Positions 11,853-20,752 are shown, counted from the first letter of the stretch. The stretch: 64,000 nt of DNA from Acidithiobacillus sp. (GCF_023256195.1 NZ_JAGDWX010000030.1:53643-117642), one strand, 5' to 3'. Translations and numbers: made by a program. The notes: a model not told the origin generated them from the letters alone.

Positions 11853-12503
11853 TCAGGAGCTCAGATGCGCCAGGAGATCGCGGCTCTCCAGACACAGAGC
11901 ACCGCGCTCCCAGAAGGTCGTAAAGACGGATCCACCGGCCTGACGCCAGAGCACCGCGGCGCGCACGCCCGCCAGCAGCAGGGTGCGGATGCGCACCGTA
12001 TCCTCTTCCTGGGTGAGAAAGCGACTTTCGCCGCTGACGATGATCCGTGGTGAGAGTATGCCGATGCCTTCAGCGTAGGTATTGGCGAGCCCCCCCAGCA
12101 CGCTGGGGTGGATCGGGTCGCCGAAATGTTCGATCTGGCGTCGGGCCTCGTCTATGCCGCGGCGGACCCGCTCGGTGGCGCCGTGGTGGTGGGTCAAGGC
12201 TTTGCCCAGCTTGGCCAGCGACAGGGCATAACGCATCTGTTCCGCCTCCTCGGCACTGCCAGGGCCGCGCTGGAGCAGCGGGCAGAGACCCTGCAAAGCG
12301 CGTCTGAGGCTTGGCAATCCGCCGAGCACGGCGGCGCTGTCCCGGCCTTCGAGGCTGAGGATACTTTGCACGCAGTAGCCGAGCATGCTGTTGTCGTGGA
12401 TGCCGCGGCGAGCGGCGTCCTGCACCTCCTGGGCGGCGCGCAGGATGCCGGCAAGGGCCAGGGTGCGGTCGGCGCGTCGCGCCGGATTCGTGAGCATCGC
12501 CAT
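11853..12503 (-). CDS. hflD: High frequency lysogenization protein HflD homologue
   Basis: A 216-aa helical protein of the HflD (YcfC, DUF489) family. In E. coli it is a peripheral inner-membrane protein that interacts with lambda CII. The family pattern is visible: an Ala-rich N-terminal helix (TLALAGILRAAQEV), GKALTHHHGATERVRRGIDEARRQ in the middle, and a C-terminal VRAAVLWRQAGG. E. coli hflD sits between mnmA and purB; here it is the last gene of the glnD run. The start follows GGAGGCTTAGGGAT, which includes the glnD stop. Confidence 0.85.
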   Translation of the reverse strand: MAMLTNPARRADRTLALAGILRAAQEVQDAARRGIHDNSMLGYCVQSILSLEGRDSAAVLGGLPSLRRALQGLCPLLQRGPGSAEEAEQMRYALSLAKLGKALTHHHGATERVRRGIDEARRQIEHFGDPIHPSVLGGLANTYAEGIGILSPRIIVSGESRFLTQEEDTVRIRTLLLAGVRAAVLWRQAGGSVFTTFWERGALCLESRDLLAHLSS

Positions 12504-12507
12504 ATCC

Positions 12508-15087
12508 CTAAGCCTCCGTCACGGCCCCGTCGCTGCCGAGAGCCTCCCTCAGCGCCGTGGTGAGCGCCTCGATCTCATGGGTACGGAGTTTGCGGTTCTG
12601 GGCGTTGCGGATGAAAAAGGTGTCTTCCACGCTTTCCCCAAAGGTAGAGACCTTGGCCCCAAAGATGTTGAAGCCCAGCCGGCGCAGGGTGCCACCTACG
12701 CGATAGAGAAGCCCGAGCCGATCCGGCGCGCGGATCTCCAGCAGGGTATCTTCCGCCAGGGTGTCGTTGTCGACGAAAAGTTCCAGGGGCAGATCGGCAA
12801 AATAGCGGTGGCGCAGATCGCGATGGCGCATACCGAAGTGCGGTTTGCGCGGGACCTCACCATGCAGGACGGCGCGCAAGTCCCGGCGCAGCATCTCCTG
12901 TGCCGCGGCGGGACGCGCATAGTTATGCGACTCGTCCAGGACTACGAAGGTATCGAGGACACGGCCGTCGTGGCTGGTGTCGATGCGGGCATCGAGGATG
13001 TTGAGGGAGTGCCGATCCAGGGTAGCGGTGATCTCCTCGAAAAGGCCGGCCTTGTCGGGACCGTAGATGAGAATTTCACTGCCCTCCACGGGGTGATCCC
13101 GCAGACGTACCAGATAGCCCCGACCGTGGTGTGCGCTGATCTGTTGCGCCTGCCAGAGCAGCTCATCGGCTCGGTAGCGCAGAAAGTAGCCGGACCGCAT
13201 CTCCTGCCACAGCTCCAGGATCGGTTCCCGCGCGGAAGCGTCCAGTTCCGCCAGTACCGCCGCTTGTCGGGCGCGGATGACAGGGCCGTGGTCGGCAAGA
13301 ACGGCATCGCCCCCCTCCAGGGCGGTCCAAGTGGCGTCGAAAAGCTTGCGCAGCAGGCTCGCCTTCCAATCGTTCCATAGGTCCGGGTTGGTAGCGCGCA
13401 TATCGGCGATGGTCAGCAGAAACAGATGGGCCAGGTGGCCTTGATTGCCCATGCGCTCGGCAAAGTTGCGGATGACCTGCGGATCTTCCAGATCCCGGCG
13501 CTGCGACACCGTAGACAGGAGCAGGTGGTTGTGGACGAGCCAGACCAGCAGTGCCCCGGCATCCGGCTCGAGATGCATATCGTGGGCAAATCGCTGAATA
13601 AGTTCTGCCCCTTTGCTGGAGTGATCGCCTCCCTGTCCCTTGGCGATGTCGTGAAAGAGAGCGGCCAGCACCAGGAGTTCCGGATGCGGTATCCGGGCGC
13701 GCGCCTGTGCGAGCAGGGGATCGTCCCCTTGCTGCCACAGCCGTGCCAGCTCCTTGAGGACGAACAGCGTGTGCTGATCCACGGTGTAGACGTGAAAGAG
13801 ATCGTGCTGGATCAGGCCGGTAATGGCCTGATAGGGCGGCAGCAGGCGCCCTAGCAGCCGCGTATCGTGGAGCAGGGTCAAAAAGCGGGCGGCCCGAACC
13901 GGATCGCGCAGAGCCTCTAAAAAGACGGCGCGTGCCGCGGGGTCGCCGGTCAGATCGCGCGCATGGTAGCGACCCCGCATGGCATGGACATCACGCCAGA
14001 GGCCGCCTTCCAACGCATCCGCATTCTTGCGCTCCGCCACCTGGGCGAGCGTTGCGAGCAGCTGCGCCAGGGGGGGTGCCACGGCTTCCGGCAACGATAA
14101 AGCCTGGGACGGGCTCCTCTCCGCGGCGCCCCCCGATAGGTGGCGCCCCTCGCTCAGGAAGTGACCGATGGCCTCCTGGACGATAGCGGATACGCGCAGA
14201 ACGTCGGCAAAGACCTGGTAGAGCCGCTGCATCATGCGTTCTACAGCGCTGCGCTCGCCGCGCCCGTGGAAGCCGAGCTGTCTCGCCAGAGGCTCCTGAT
14301 ACTCGAGGCGCAGACGATCCTCGCCGCGGCCGGCACACAGGTGCAGCTGTTCGCGCAGGGTTTCCAAAAACGCGCGGGCGCGCAGGAGTTGGCGATATTC
14401 CGCCGGACGCATCAGGCCCTGCCGGCAGAGCGGCGCAAGACGAGCCTCTCCAAAAAGCCGCGCGGAAAGCCACAGCAACTGGTGGACGTCCCTCAGTCCA
14501 CCGGGACCGTCCTTGATGTTGGGTTCCAGGTGATAGGCGGTGTCAGAGAAGCGCCTATGACGCTGATCCTGCTCGGCAATCTTGGCCGCGTAGAAGGCCA
14601 GGGGATCCCAGGGTGGGCGAGTCTCGAGATCGGATTGCAAGGCACGATACAGAACGGTGGAGCCGGCGAGAAAGCGCATCTCGTGCAGGGTCGTGGCAAT
14701 ACTGAGATCGGCGTGCGCCTCGGCCAGGCACTGCGCCACACTGCGCACGCTGTGGCCGATGGGGAAGCCTTGATCCCAGACCAGGGTAAAAAAGCGGCTG
14801 ACGAAGGCATCCCGCTCGGGATCGTCGCGCGCATCCACGAGTACCAGCAGATCCAGATCGGAACCAGGGAAGAGCGTGCCCCGGCCATAACCGCCCACGG
14901 CAATGAGACAGGCATCGTGGCGTCTGCGCCCGGCATTGGCCTCGCGCCACAACTGCCGCAAGCTCTGGTCGTGCCATCGGGCCCGTTGACGCAGGCGCGC
15001 TCGTACCGGGGATGCAGCCACCGCGGCATCCCTTCCCGCCGAAGAACGCGGCGCCGAACTCGGCACCGGAGCCTGCGTGGTAGTCAC
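12508..15087 (-). CDS. glnD: Bifunctional uridylyltransferase/uridylyl-removing enzyme, PII regulator
   Basis: GlnD senses glutamine and adds or removes UMP on PII proteins, controlling nitrogen assimilation. The nucleotidyltransferase motif GGYGRGTLFPGSDLDLL is near residue 65. An HD phosphohydrolase domain has ALFHDIAKG near 480. Two C-terminal ACT domains follow (about 660-740 and 770-850), the expected full order. I use GTG 15087, two bases beyond the map stop, giving 859 aa. An ATG at 15162 would overlap map by 73 bp and add a low-complexity leader. Confidence 0.93.
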   Translation of the reverse strand: MTTTQAPVPSSAPRSSAGRDAAVAASPVRARLRQRARWHDQSLRQLWREANAGRRRHDACLIAVGGYGRGTLFPGSDLDLLVLVDARDDPERDAFVSRFFTLVWDQGFPIGHSVRSVAQCLAEAHADLSIATTLHEMRFLAGSTVLYRALQSDLETRPPWDPLAFYAAKIAEQDQRHRRFSDTAYHLEPNIKDGPGGLRDVHQLLWLSARLFGEARLAPLCRQGLMRPAEYRQLLRARAFLETLREQLHLCAGRGEDRLRLEYQEPLARQLGFHGRGERSAVERMMQRLYQVFADVLRVSAIVQEAIGHFLSEGRHLSGGAAERSPSQALSLPEAVAPPLAQLLATLAQVAERKNADALEGGLWRDVHAMRGRYHARDLTGDPAARAVFLEALRDPVRAARFLTLLHDTRLLGRLLPPYQAITGLIQHDLFHVYTVDQHTLFVLKELARLWQQGDDPLLAQARARIPHPELLVLAALFHDIAKGQGGDHSSKGAELIQRFAHDMHLEPDAGALLVWLVHNHLLLSTVSQRRDLEDPQVIRNFAERMGNQGHLAHLFLLTIADMRATNPDLWNDWKASLLRKLFDATWTALEGGDAVLADHGPVIRARQAAVLAELDASAREPILELWQEMRSGYFLRYRADELLWQAQQISAHHGRGYLVRLRDHPVEGSEILIYGPDKAGLFEEITATLDRHSLNILDARIDTSHDGRVLDTFVVLDESHNYARPAAAQEMLRRDLRAVLHGEVPRKPHFGMRHRDLRHRYFADLPLELFVDNDTLAEDTLLEIRAPDRLGLLYRVGGTLRRLGFNIFGAKVSTFGESVEDTFFIRNAQNRKLRTHEIEALTTALREALGSDGAVTEA

Positions 15088-15089
15088 TT

Positions 15090-15899
15090 TCAGAGGGGAT
15101 CGCCCGGCAGCTGCGTCAGCACCTCGTGGCCATCCTCCGTGACCAGAATGGTGTGTTCCCACTGGGCCGAGGGGCTGTGGTCCTTGGTGACGATGGTCCA
15201 GCCGTCGGGCAGGGCCTTGATGTGGCGCTTGCCGGCATTGATCATGGGCTCGATGGTAAAGGTCATGCCCGGCACCAGACGCAATCCCTCGCCGGGATTG
15301 CCGTAGTGCAGCACCTGCGGCTCATCGTGGAAGACGCGACCGATACCGTGCCCGCAAAACTCGCGCACCACCGAACAATGCTGGGCTTCGGCGTAGCTCT
15401 GGATGGCGTGACCGATATCGCCCAGGGTTGCCCCCGGACGGACTTGGGCAATGCCCCGCACCATGCTCTCGTGCGCCACCTCCACCACTCGCCGCGCCTT
15501 CAGCGGCACGTTACCCACCAGAAACATCTTACTGCTGTCGCCGTGGTAACCGTCCTTGATGACGGTCACGTCGATGTTGAGGATGTCGCCATCCTTCAGA
15601 ATCCGATCGCCGGGGATACCGTGGCAGATGACGTGGTTGAGGGAAATGCAGACGGATTTGGGGTAGGGCGGATATTCCGGGCTCGGCTGATAATTCAGAG
15701 GGGCAGGAATGGCATCGAGTTCGTTGACGATGTAATCGTGGCAGATACGATCCAGCTCGCCCGTGCTGATGCCGGCTTGCACGTAGGGAGCGATCATCTT
15801 CAGCACCTGGGCCGTGAGCTGGCCGGCGACCCGCATCTTCTCGATTTCAGCCGGGCTGTGGATGTGAACGGGGGGGCGTTCCTGACTTCGACGCAACAT
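15090..15899 (-). CDS. map: Methionine aminopeptidase type I
   Basis: Map removes the initiator Met from nascent proteins and needs two divalent metals. The 269-aa sequence shows all ligand regions: DILNIDVTV, GDSSKMF, CGHGIGRVFHDEP (with the catalytic His) and TIEPMI, ending in the second Glu before HTILVTEDG. The start at 15899 has GCGAGGAG seven bases upstream. map is usually upstream of glnD in proteobacteria, and that order holds here. Confidence 0.96.
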   Translation of the reverse strand: MLRRSQERPPVHIHSPAEIEKMRVAGQLTAQVLKMIAPYVQAGISTGELDRICHDYIVNELDAIPAPLNYQPSPEYPPYPKSVCISLNHVICHGIPGDRILKDGDILNIDVTVIKDGYHGDSSKMFLVGNVPLKARRVVEVAHESMVRGIAQVRPGATLGDIGHAIQSYAEAQHCSVVREFCGHGIGRVFHDEPQVLHYGNPGEGLRLVPGMTFTIEPMINAGKRHIKALPDGWTIVTKDHSPSAQWEHTILVTEDGHEVLTQLPGDPL

Positions 15900-15917
15900 G
15901 AAAAACTCCTCGCGCGG

Positions 15918-16616
15918 CTATAAAAGTAGGGTTTCTGCCGCATCTAGAATTATTCTATCAGGACTGACCTCGCTGCGGTAGGCGAGGATCTCCACGCCCT
16001 TGCGACGGGCAGCACGCAAGGCCTCGGCATAGTGCGGATCGATGCTGGCCGCTGGCGCGAAGCCTTGCCCATCCTCCCGACCCATGAGAAAAAACAACAC
16101 CCCGCGCGCGCCCGTCGCCACCACTTTCTCCAGCTCCTCCAGGTGGCGTCGTGCGCGCAGGGACACCGCATCGGGGAAGCGCACCACCCCGTCCGGATCC
16201 AGCATCGTGCAGGACTTCACCTCCACGAAGGCCGGAGCTTTGTCGCCGCCCATCAGGAGCATGTCGATACGGGCGCGGTCGCCATAGGGTACTTCGCGCC
16301 GCAGCTGCGGATAACCTTCCAGTTCCGGGACCCGGCCGTTGCCGATGGCCTCGGCGACAATGGCGTTGGGGCGTTGGGTGTTGATGCAGACCCAGCTGGC
16401 CCCACTCCAATAGAGTTCCCAGGTCCAGGGGTACTTGCGACGTGCCGATGCTTGGTACGACAGCAGCACCGGCTGACCGGGCGTGGCGCAGCTGCGCATG
16501 CTGCCGGAATTGGGACAGTGGACGGTGACCACCCGGCCGTCCTCCAGACGACAGTCCGCCAAAAAACGACGATAGCGCCGCAGCAGGGTGGCGGAGGTCA
16601 ACTCGGGCAGTTGCAT
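15918..16616 (-). CDS. sfsA: SfsA family protein, sugar fermentation stimulation protein homologue
   Basis: A 232-aa SfsA homologue with an OB-fold part followed by a PD-(D/E)XK nuclease-like fold. Conserved stretches are HCPNSGSMRSC near the N-terminus, then RIDMLL, AFVEVKSCT (Glu and Lys of the nuclease-like core), FPDAVSLRARRH and FAPAASIDP. The biochemical role is not established; E. coli SfsA was described as DNA-binding. ATG 16616 begins at MQLPEL; an earlier in-frame ATG at 16658 adds a leader without family match. Confidence 0.92.
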   Translation of the reverse strand: MQLPELTSATLLRRYRRFLADCRLEDGRVVTVHCPNSGSMRSCATPGQPVLLSYQASARRKYPWTWELYWSGASWVCINTQRPNAIVAEAIGNGRVPELEGYPQLRREVPYGDRARIDMLLMGGDKAPAFVEVKSCTMLDPDGVVRFPDAVSLRARRHLEELEKVVATGARGVLFFLMGREDGQGFAPAASIDPHYAEALRAARRKGVEILAYRSEVSPDRIILDAAETLLL

Positions 16617-16665
16617 GTCCCGAGTATAGCCCCAGGGACGGGAGCCTGTCCCCTGCAAGCGCCTT

Positions 16666-17010
16666 TCAGTCTTTGCCCCAGATCAAGGCGGTGCAGGCTT
16701 CGGGAAGGATCACCGCCGCCGGCGTTACCGCCATCAGGATACGATCACCGCTAAGGGGGTAGAACAAAGCGCGGTGCTCCTGACATCGGATCCCGATTTC
16801 CTGCCGGCGGCACTGCCCCAGCTCCTCGCTGATGTGCTCGCCCAGGCGCGCCAAAGCAGCGCCGACAATACCGATAAGACGGGGGTCGCCGACGGTGCGT
16901 CCTTGCTCCAGGAGCAGTGTGCCATCACCCGCGATGAGGGCGAGGCCCAGGAGCTCGGGACAGTGCTCTTGCAGGCGATGGTAGAGTGCGTCGAATGCTT
17001 CAGGGGACAT
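16666..17010 (-). CDS. Roadblock/LC7-domain protein
   Basis: A 114-aa single-domain protein whose pattern fits the Roadblock/LC7 fold: an N-terminal helix, then LGLALIAGDGTLLLEQ (beta-hairpin with the Gly-turn), a central long helix (LIGIVGAALARLGEHISEEL) and paired strands RALFYPLSGDRILMAVT. Such proteins often act as GAPs or scaffolds for MglA/Ras-like GTPases, but no GTPase gene is near. AAGGAGCCTGTC precedes ATG 17010. It lies 28 bp after the ODP-like gene and 49 bp before sfsA, so it is probably co-transcribed with both. Confidence 0.65.
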   Translation of the reverse strand: MSPEAFDALYHRLQEHCPELLGLALIAGDGTLLLEQGRTVGDPRLIGIVGAALARLGEHISEELGQCRRQEIGIRCQEHRALFYPLSGDRILMAVTPAAVILPEACTALIWGKD

Positions 17011-17038
17011 GACAGGCTCCTTGCAGCGAGGGGTGCGG

Positions 17039-17824
17039 TCAACGGGGAGGCGGGAAATGAAAATCGCCGGCATCGACCAGGTCGGGGCCGCTGTCGAGTC
17101 CGGAGAACCAGTCGAGAAAGGCAGTAACGGTCTCCTTGCCGCGAAAAGAGGCGCCGTGCTGCGGCACGATCCATTCCACGTCCATGCCCCGCACCATCTC
17201 CGCCCACAAGGCGCAGACCTTGCGCCCCCCCATGTAGCGGCGGTGGAAACCGTCCATACCGGATGCAGCCCGATGCGCGGCAAAGGCCTCAGCACCCTCG
17301 ATGGCCTGGGCTGCCGCGTCACCGGAAACGAGGTTGGCACCGACGTCGCCACTGAAGAGGATGCGCGAGACGGGGTCGTAGATCTGAAAATTACCCACGG
17401 CGTGCAGATAGTGGGCGGGCACGATGGCCAGCTCCTGTCCTCCCAGATCGATCCACATACCCGCCGGTGGAATACCGATGACCCGGCCTGCGGTCATACC
17501 CTTGGTACAGAAGTGCGGCAGGAAACGGGTCCATTCGTCGGCGATGAGGATCTTGGCCTCGGTGATGAGCAGCCAGCCGTTGGCCGAGGCAACGATATCG
17601 GGATCCTCGTGAGAGGCAAAGACATAATCCAGGTGGGATGGCAGGAAATACTCGGCCATGCCCGCCAGAAGGTGCTTGTAGGTCAGATTGCCGCCCGGGT
17701 CCAGCAGCATGCCCTCACCCTCGTGCACGATGAGGAACTGATTGGCCTGAATCCCTTCACCTTCGACGAGGTCGGTGAAAGCGACACATTTATGAGACGC
17801 ATCGGCGTACAGTACGGTAGACAT
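17039..17824 (-). CDS. Metallo-beta-lactamase-fold diiron protein (ODP / flavodiiron-core type)
   Basis: A 261-aa protein matching the diiron domain of flavodiiron proteins but without a flavodoxin domain, as in oxygen-binding diiron proteins (ODP). Candidate ligands are visible in order: ASHEDPDIVAS (H, D, D), AHYLHAVGNF (H), LFSGDVGA (bridging D) and IVPQHGASF (H). The HxDPD form instead of HxExDH is the ODP pattern. Likely role: O2 or NO sensing or binding rather than reduction, since no flavodoxin or rubredoxin partner is near. The adjacent roadblock gene suggests a signalling pair. Confidence 0.75.
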   Translation of the reverse strand: MSTVLYADASHKCVAFTDLVEGEGIQANQFLIVHEGEGMLLDPGGNLTYKHLLAGMAEYFLPSHLDYVFASHEDPDIVASANGWLLITEAKILIADEWTRFLPHFCTKGMTAGRVIGIPPAGMWIDLGGQELAIVPAHYLHAVGNFQIYDPVSRILFSGDVGANLVSGDAAAQAIEGAEAFAAHRAASGMDGFHRRYMGGRKVCALWAEMVRGMDVEWIVPQHGASFRGKETVTAFLDWFSGLDSGPDLVDAGDFHFPPPR

Positions 17825-17876
17825 GGAAGGCTAGCTCGCTGGGTTCTAATAAAAAACATCTGCGGATTCTAACGTA

Positions 17877-18821
17877 CTATTTTTGGAATGGCGAGTCTCC
17901 TTCCCTAGGTCCCGTTGACGAGGTCCGGGCTTTGGGAGCGCGTGGCCAGAGCGGGGCGCCTTCACGCAGACACTGTAGCGCCCAATCCCGCAGGGTCCTG
18001 GCATCCGCACCTTGCAAGGTTTTCGGCAGATCCCAGCCAAGGTAGCGGAGACTGGCCTCCCAGGCCTGCTCCGGTGGCGTGTCGCAGGCCGGTGCACCGG
18101 CACTTTTGGAGAGCTTGCGGCCCCGTTCATCGCGCAGTAGCGGCAGGTGGGCATAGCTAGGGTGCGGTAGACCGAGATGCGTTTGAAGCTGTCGTTGCAC
18201 GCCCGTCAAGGGCAGAAGATCCTCACCGCGGACCACCTCGGATATTCCCTGAAAGCCGTCGTCCACCACCGCCGCAAGCACGTAGGCCACGATACCATCG
18301 GCGCGTAACAGCGCCGGAGGTGGGCGCAGTGCCGGGGGGATTTGTGGGCCACGCCAGCGATCCTCCCAGACCGCTGTAGCCATTTCCATGGGGCGAAGCC
18401 GCCACGCGCGTGCTGCTACGGGCAACCGTTCTCGGCAGGGACAGTGTCCAGCGTTTTGCTGCAGGGCAGCACGACTACAGCCACAGGGGAAAGCGGCTCC
18501 CGCAGCGATTAGCGAATCCAGCGCAGCGCGATAGCGCTCCCGGTGCTCAGACTGCCAGAGAACCGCGTCGTCCCATTCCAGAGCGAGGCGCTCCAACTGG
18601 CGCTGGATCGTGGCCGCAGCACCTGGCTTCTGCCGCGGTCGGTCCAGATCTTCCATGCGCAGATACCACTCCCCACCAATAGCCTTGACGGAGAGATAAC
18701 TACCGATGGCAGCGAGGACGGAGCCCGCGTGGAGGGGGCCGCTGGGGGTGGGTGCAAAGCGCCCGCGGGCCGGCGGTCGGGACCCATCCCCAGCTTGCAA
18801 TGGCTGCGAAGGAAGCGGCAT
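17877..18821 (-). CDS. gluQ: Glutamyl-Q tRNA(Asp) synthetase
   Basis: GluQ-RS attaches glutamate to queuosine at position 34 of tRNA(Asp). It is a truncated GluRS of 314 aa lacking the anticodon-binding domain. The HIGH-like motif is in FAPTPSGPLHAGS and the KMSKS-like motif is RKLSKSAG. The Cys pattern FPCGCSR...HCPCRE is the GluQ zinc site. Its substrate requires queuosine, and queF in this window supplies part of that pathway. gluQ often sits by dksA; here dksA is about 24 kb away. The start at 18821 coincides with the predicted transcription start. Confidence 0.92.
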   Translation of the reverse strand: MPLPSQPLQAGDGSRPPARGRFAPTPSGPLHAGSVLAAIGSYLSVKAIGGEWYLRMEDLDRPRQKPGAAATIQRQLERLALEWDDAVLWQSEHRERYRAALDSLIAAGAAFPCGCSRAALQQNAGHCPCRERLPVAARAWRLRPMEMATAVWEDRWRGPQIPPALRPPPALLRADGIVAYVLAAVVDDGFQGISEVVRGEDLLPLTGVQRQLQTHLGLPHPSYAHLPLLRDERGRKLSKSAGAPACDTPPEQAWEASLRYLGWDLPKTLQGADARTLRDWALQCLREGAPLWPRAPKARTSSTGPREGDSPFQK

Positions 18822-18827
18822 GGTGCC

Positions 18828-18856
18828 ACTATAGAATGGTGCGGAGATTCGCCCAA
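18828..18856 (-). promoter_or_regulatory. Sigma70-type promoter for the gluQ operon
   Basis: On the minus strand, TTGGGC (18851-18856) and TATAGT (18828-18833) are separated by 17 bp. Transcription would begin within about a base or two of the gluQ ATG at 18821, so the message would be leaderless or nearly so. All genes down to hflD follow with gaps of 2-52 bp and could share this promoter. Confidence 0.6.
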
Positions 18857-18924
18857 GAGGGGGCGAGCCTTCCTGGATGGCAGTGGTGTCCGGGATCGCG
18901 GGTGAAACAGGAGGAGGGTAGACC

Positions 18925-19938
18925 ATGCAGCTGGGCGAGTTTGGCCTCATCGAAGTGCTCCGGAAGGCCTTGGGCGAGGCGGACCCCGATCTGCTCATCG
19001 GTATGGGCGATGATGCGGCGGTGGTACGCTGTCCGGAAGCGCTGGCCGTCTGCAGCGACACCATGGTAGCCGGTCGGCACTTCTTTGCCGACGTGGCGGC
19101 CAGTGACCTTGCCTGGAAGGCCCTGGCAGTGAATCTCAGCGACCTTGCCGCCATGGGCGCCACACCCCGCTGGGCACTACTGAACCTCAGTCTGCCGGCG
19201 GGTCATGGCGAAGACTGGGGCCGGTGGGTGGACGAGTTCATCGCGGGCTGGCGTGCCATGGCCCTTCCCTGGGGACTGCGACTGATCGGTGGCGATACTG
19301 TCGCCACCGACGGCCCCCTCACCATCACCGTCGTCCTTCTCGGGGCGCAGCGGCCAGCCCCCATGCGACGGGATGCCGCCCGCCCAGGCCAGGGGATCTG
19401 GGTCAGCGGCAGCCTCGGCGATGCGGCGGCGGCATTGGACATTGCACGGTCCCGGCGTGGTCTGCCGGCACGCAGGCCTCAGGGTTTGAGCGCCGAGGCC
19501 GAGGACGCACTGGAGCAGCGTCGGCTGCGTCCTTCTCCACGTGTGGCGCTGGGGGAGGCGGCGGCAGGCTGCGGGGTCGGCTGCGCCCAGGACATATCCG
19601 ACGGTTTTCTCGCCGATCTCGGTCACATTCTTCAGGCTTCTGGGGTGGGGGCGCGTGTCGATGTCGATGCCTTGCCCGTCAGCAGCGCCCTGCGGCCTGC
19701 CCTGGGCGAGGATTGGTCGGCCTGGCAGCGTTGGCCGCTGACGGGCGGCGACGACTACGAGCTCATCCTCTGCACCGCTCCGGAGCTGGAGCAGGCCTTG
19801 CTCGATATCGGTCGTGCCACGGACACGCCCCTGACGCGCGTCGGTGAGATCGTGCCGGCGAGCGCAGGCATCGAATTGCGCTGGCGCGGGCATGTCCAAC
19901 AGGTAGAGGGGCACGGGGGGCACGAACATGTCTTCTGA
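18925..19938 (+). CDS. thiL: Thiamine-monophosphate kinase
   Basis: ThiL phosphorylates thiamine monophosphate to the cofactor thiamine diphosphate. The 337-aa sequence has the ATP-binding N-terminus IGMGDDAAVV, the Mg-site CSDTMVAGRHF, NLSDLAAMGA, the IGGDT turn and ISDGFLADLGHI, all hallmarks of the family. ATG 18925 follows GGAGGAGGG. It is divergent from gluQ and overlaps the next gene by 11 bp. thiS and thiG, other thiamine genes, lie 8 kb downstream under their own promoter. Confidence 0.94.
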   Translation: MQLGEFGLIEVLRKALGEADPDLLIGMGDDAAVVRCPEALAVCSDTMVAGRHFFADVAASDLAWKALAVNLSDLAAMGATPRWALLNLSLPAGHGEDWGRWVDEFIAGWRAMALPWGLRLIGGDTVATDGPLTITVVLLGAQRPAPMRRDAARPGQGIWVSGSLGDAAAALDIARSRRGLPARRPQGLSAEAEDALEQRRLRPSPRVALGEAAAGCGVGCAQDISDGFLADLGHILQASGVGARVDVDALPVSSALRPALGEDWSAWQRWPLTGGDDYELILCTAPELEQALLDIGRATDTPLTRVGEIVPASAGIELRWRGHVQQVEGHGGHEHVF

Positions 19939-20752
19939 GGCCCGGATTTTCTTGCCCTGGCGACCGGCCCAGCTGCCGCATGCCCAGCGCCTGGCGAGCT
20001 GGGGGGAGCAGGCAGGCTGGCGGGTCCGCCTGGAAATCGTGCAGCGGCTGCCCGAGGTCTCCGGTCTTGCCCTGGCGCTGGGCGATTTCCCGGAATACCG
20101 CAGGTGGCAGGATGGCAGCCCCCATCGCCACGTACTCGATCCTCTGGACTGGCCGACTCTGGCTCGGTGGGCGCAGGAACACTGGCCCTTGTCGACGATG
20201 CCCCTCAGCGACTTTGGTGATGGCACGCGGCGGTTGCCCGGAGAGGATTGGCGCCAGGACCGCGGTCTTGCCCTGGACCTCGCGCCTCCGGAGTGGGCAC
20301 TGTTGCAGCAGGCGCACAGTCGTGGGCTGACCCTGGCCACCGCGGAGTCGTGCACCGCCGGTGGGGTGGCCGCCCGCGTCGCCGCCTTGCCCGGCTCCTC
20401 CGCAGTGCTGCAGGCTGGGCTCGTCACTTATGCCAACCCTGCCAAGGAAAGCCTCTTGGGCGTCCAGACGCAGACCCTGGAGCGTTACGGCGCCGTGTCC
20501 GAGGCAGTGGTCCTGGAGATGCTGGCCGGCGCCTTGCGCTTCGGCGATCTGGCCCTGGCCATCAGTGGTATTGCCGGTCCGGGAGGCGCGGTCCCCGGCA
20601 AGCCCATCGGCACCGTCTGCATCGCCTGGGGGCGACGGGGAGAGCCCGGGCAAGCCGCCGTCTACCACTTTCCCGGAGACCGCTGGGCCGTGCAGTATGC
20701 TGCCGGCAGCGTGGCGCTCGGCAATCTCATCGCCCTGCTGATGCCGCGTTGA
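19928..20752 (+). CDS. PncC/CinA C-terminal-type nicotinamide-nucleotide amidase with an N-terminal extension
   Basis: A 275-aa protein. The C-terminal part, from about residue 118, is a CinA-C/PncC domain that deamidates NMN. TAESCTAGG carries the probable catalytic Ser, followed by GSSAVLQAG, VTYAN.AK, AISGIAGPGG and GKPIGTV. PncC alone is about 160 aa. The first 115 residues (Trp/Pro/Arg-rich, with no Cys cluster or membrane segment) match neither the CinA N-terminal MoaB-like domain nor PgpA as I know them. It starts 11 bp inside thiL and precedes recA, the usual place for cinA/pncC. Confidence 0.82.
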   Translation: MSSEARIFLPWRPAQLPHAQRLASWGEQAGWRVRLEIVQRLPEVSGLALALGDFPEYRRWQDGSPHRHVLDPLDWPTLARWAQEHWPLSTMPLSDFGDGTRRLPGEDWRQDRGLALDLAPPEWALLQQAHSRGLTLATAESCTAGGVAARVAALPGSSAVLQAGLVTYANPAKESLLGVQTQTLERYGAVSEAVVLEMLAGALRFGDLALAISGIAGPGGAVPGKPIGTVCIAWGRRGEPGQAAVYHFPGDRWAVQYAAGSVALGNLIALLMPR

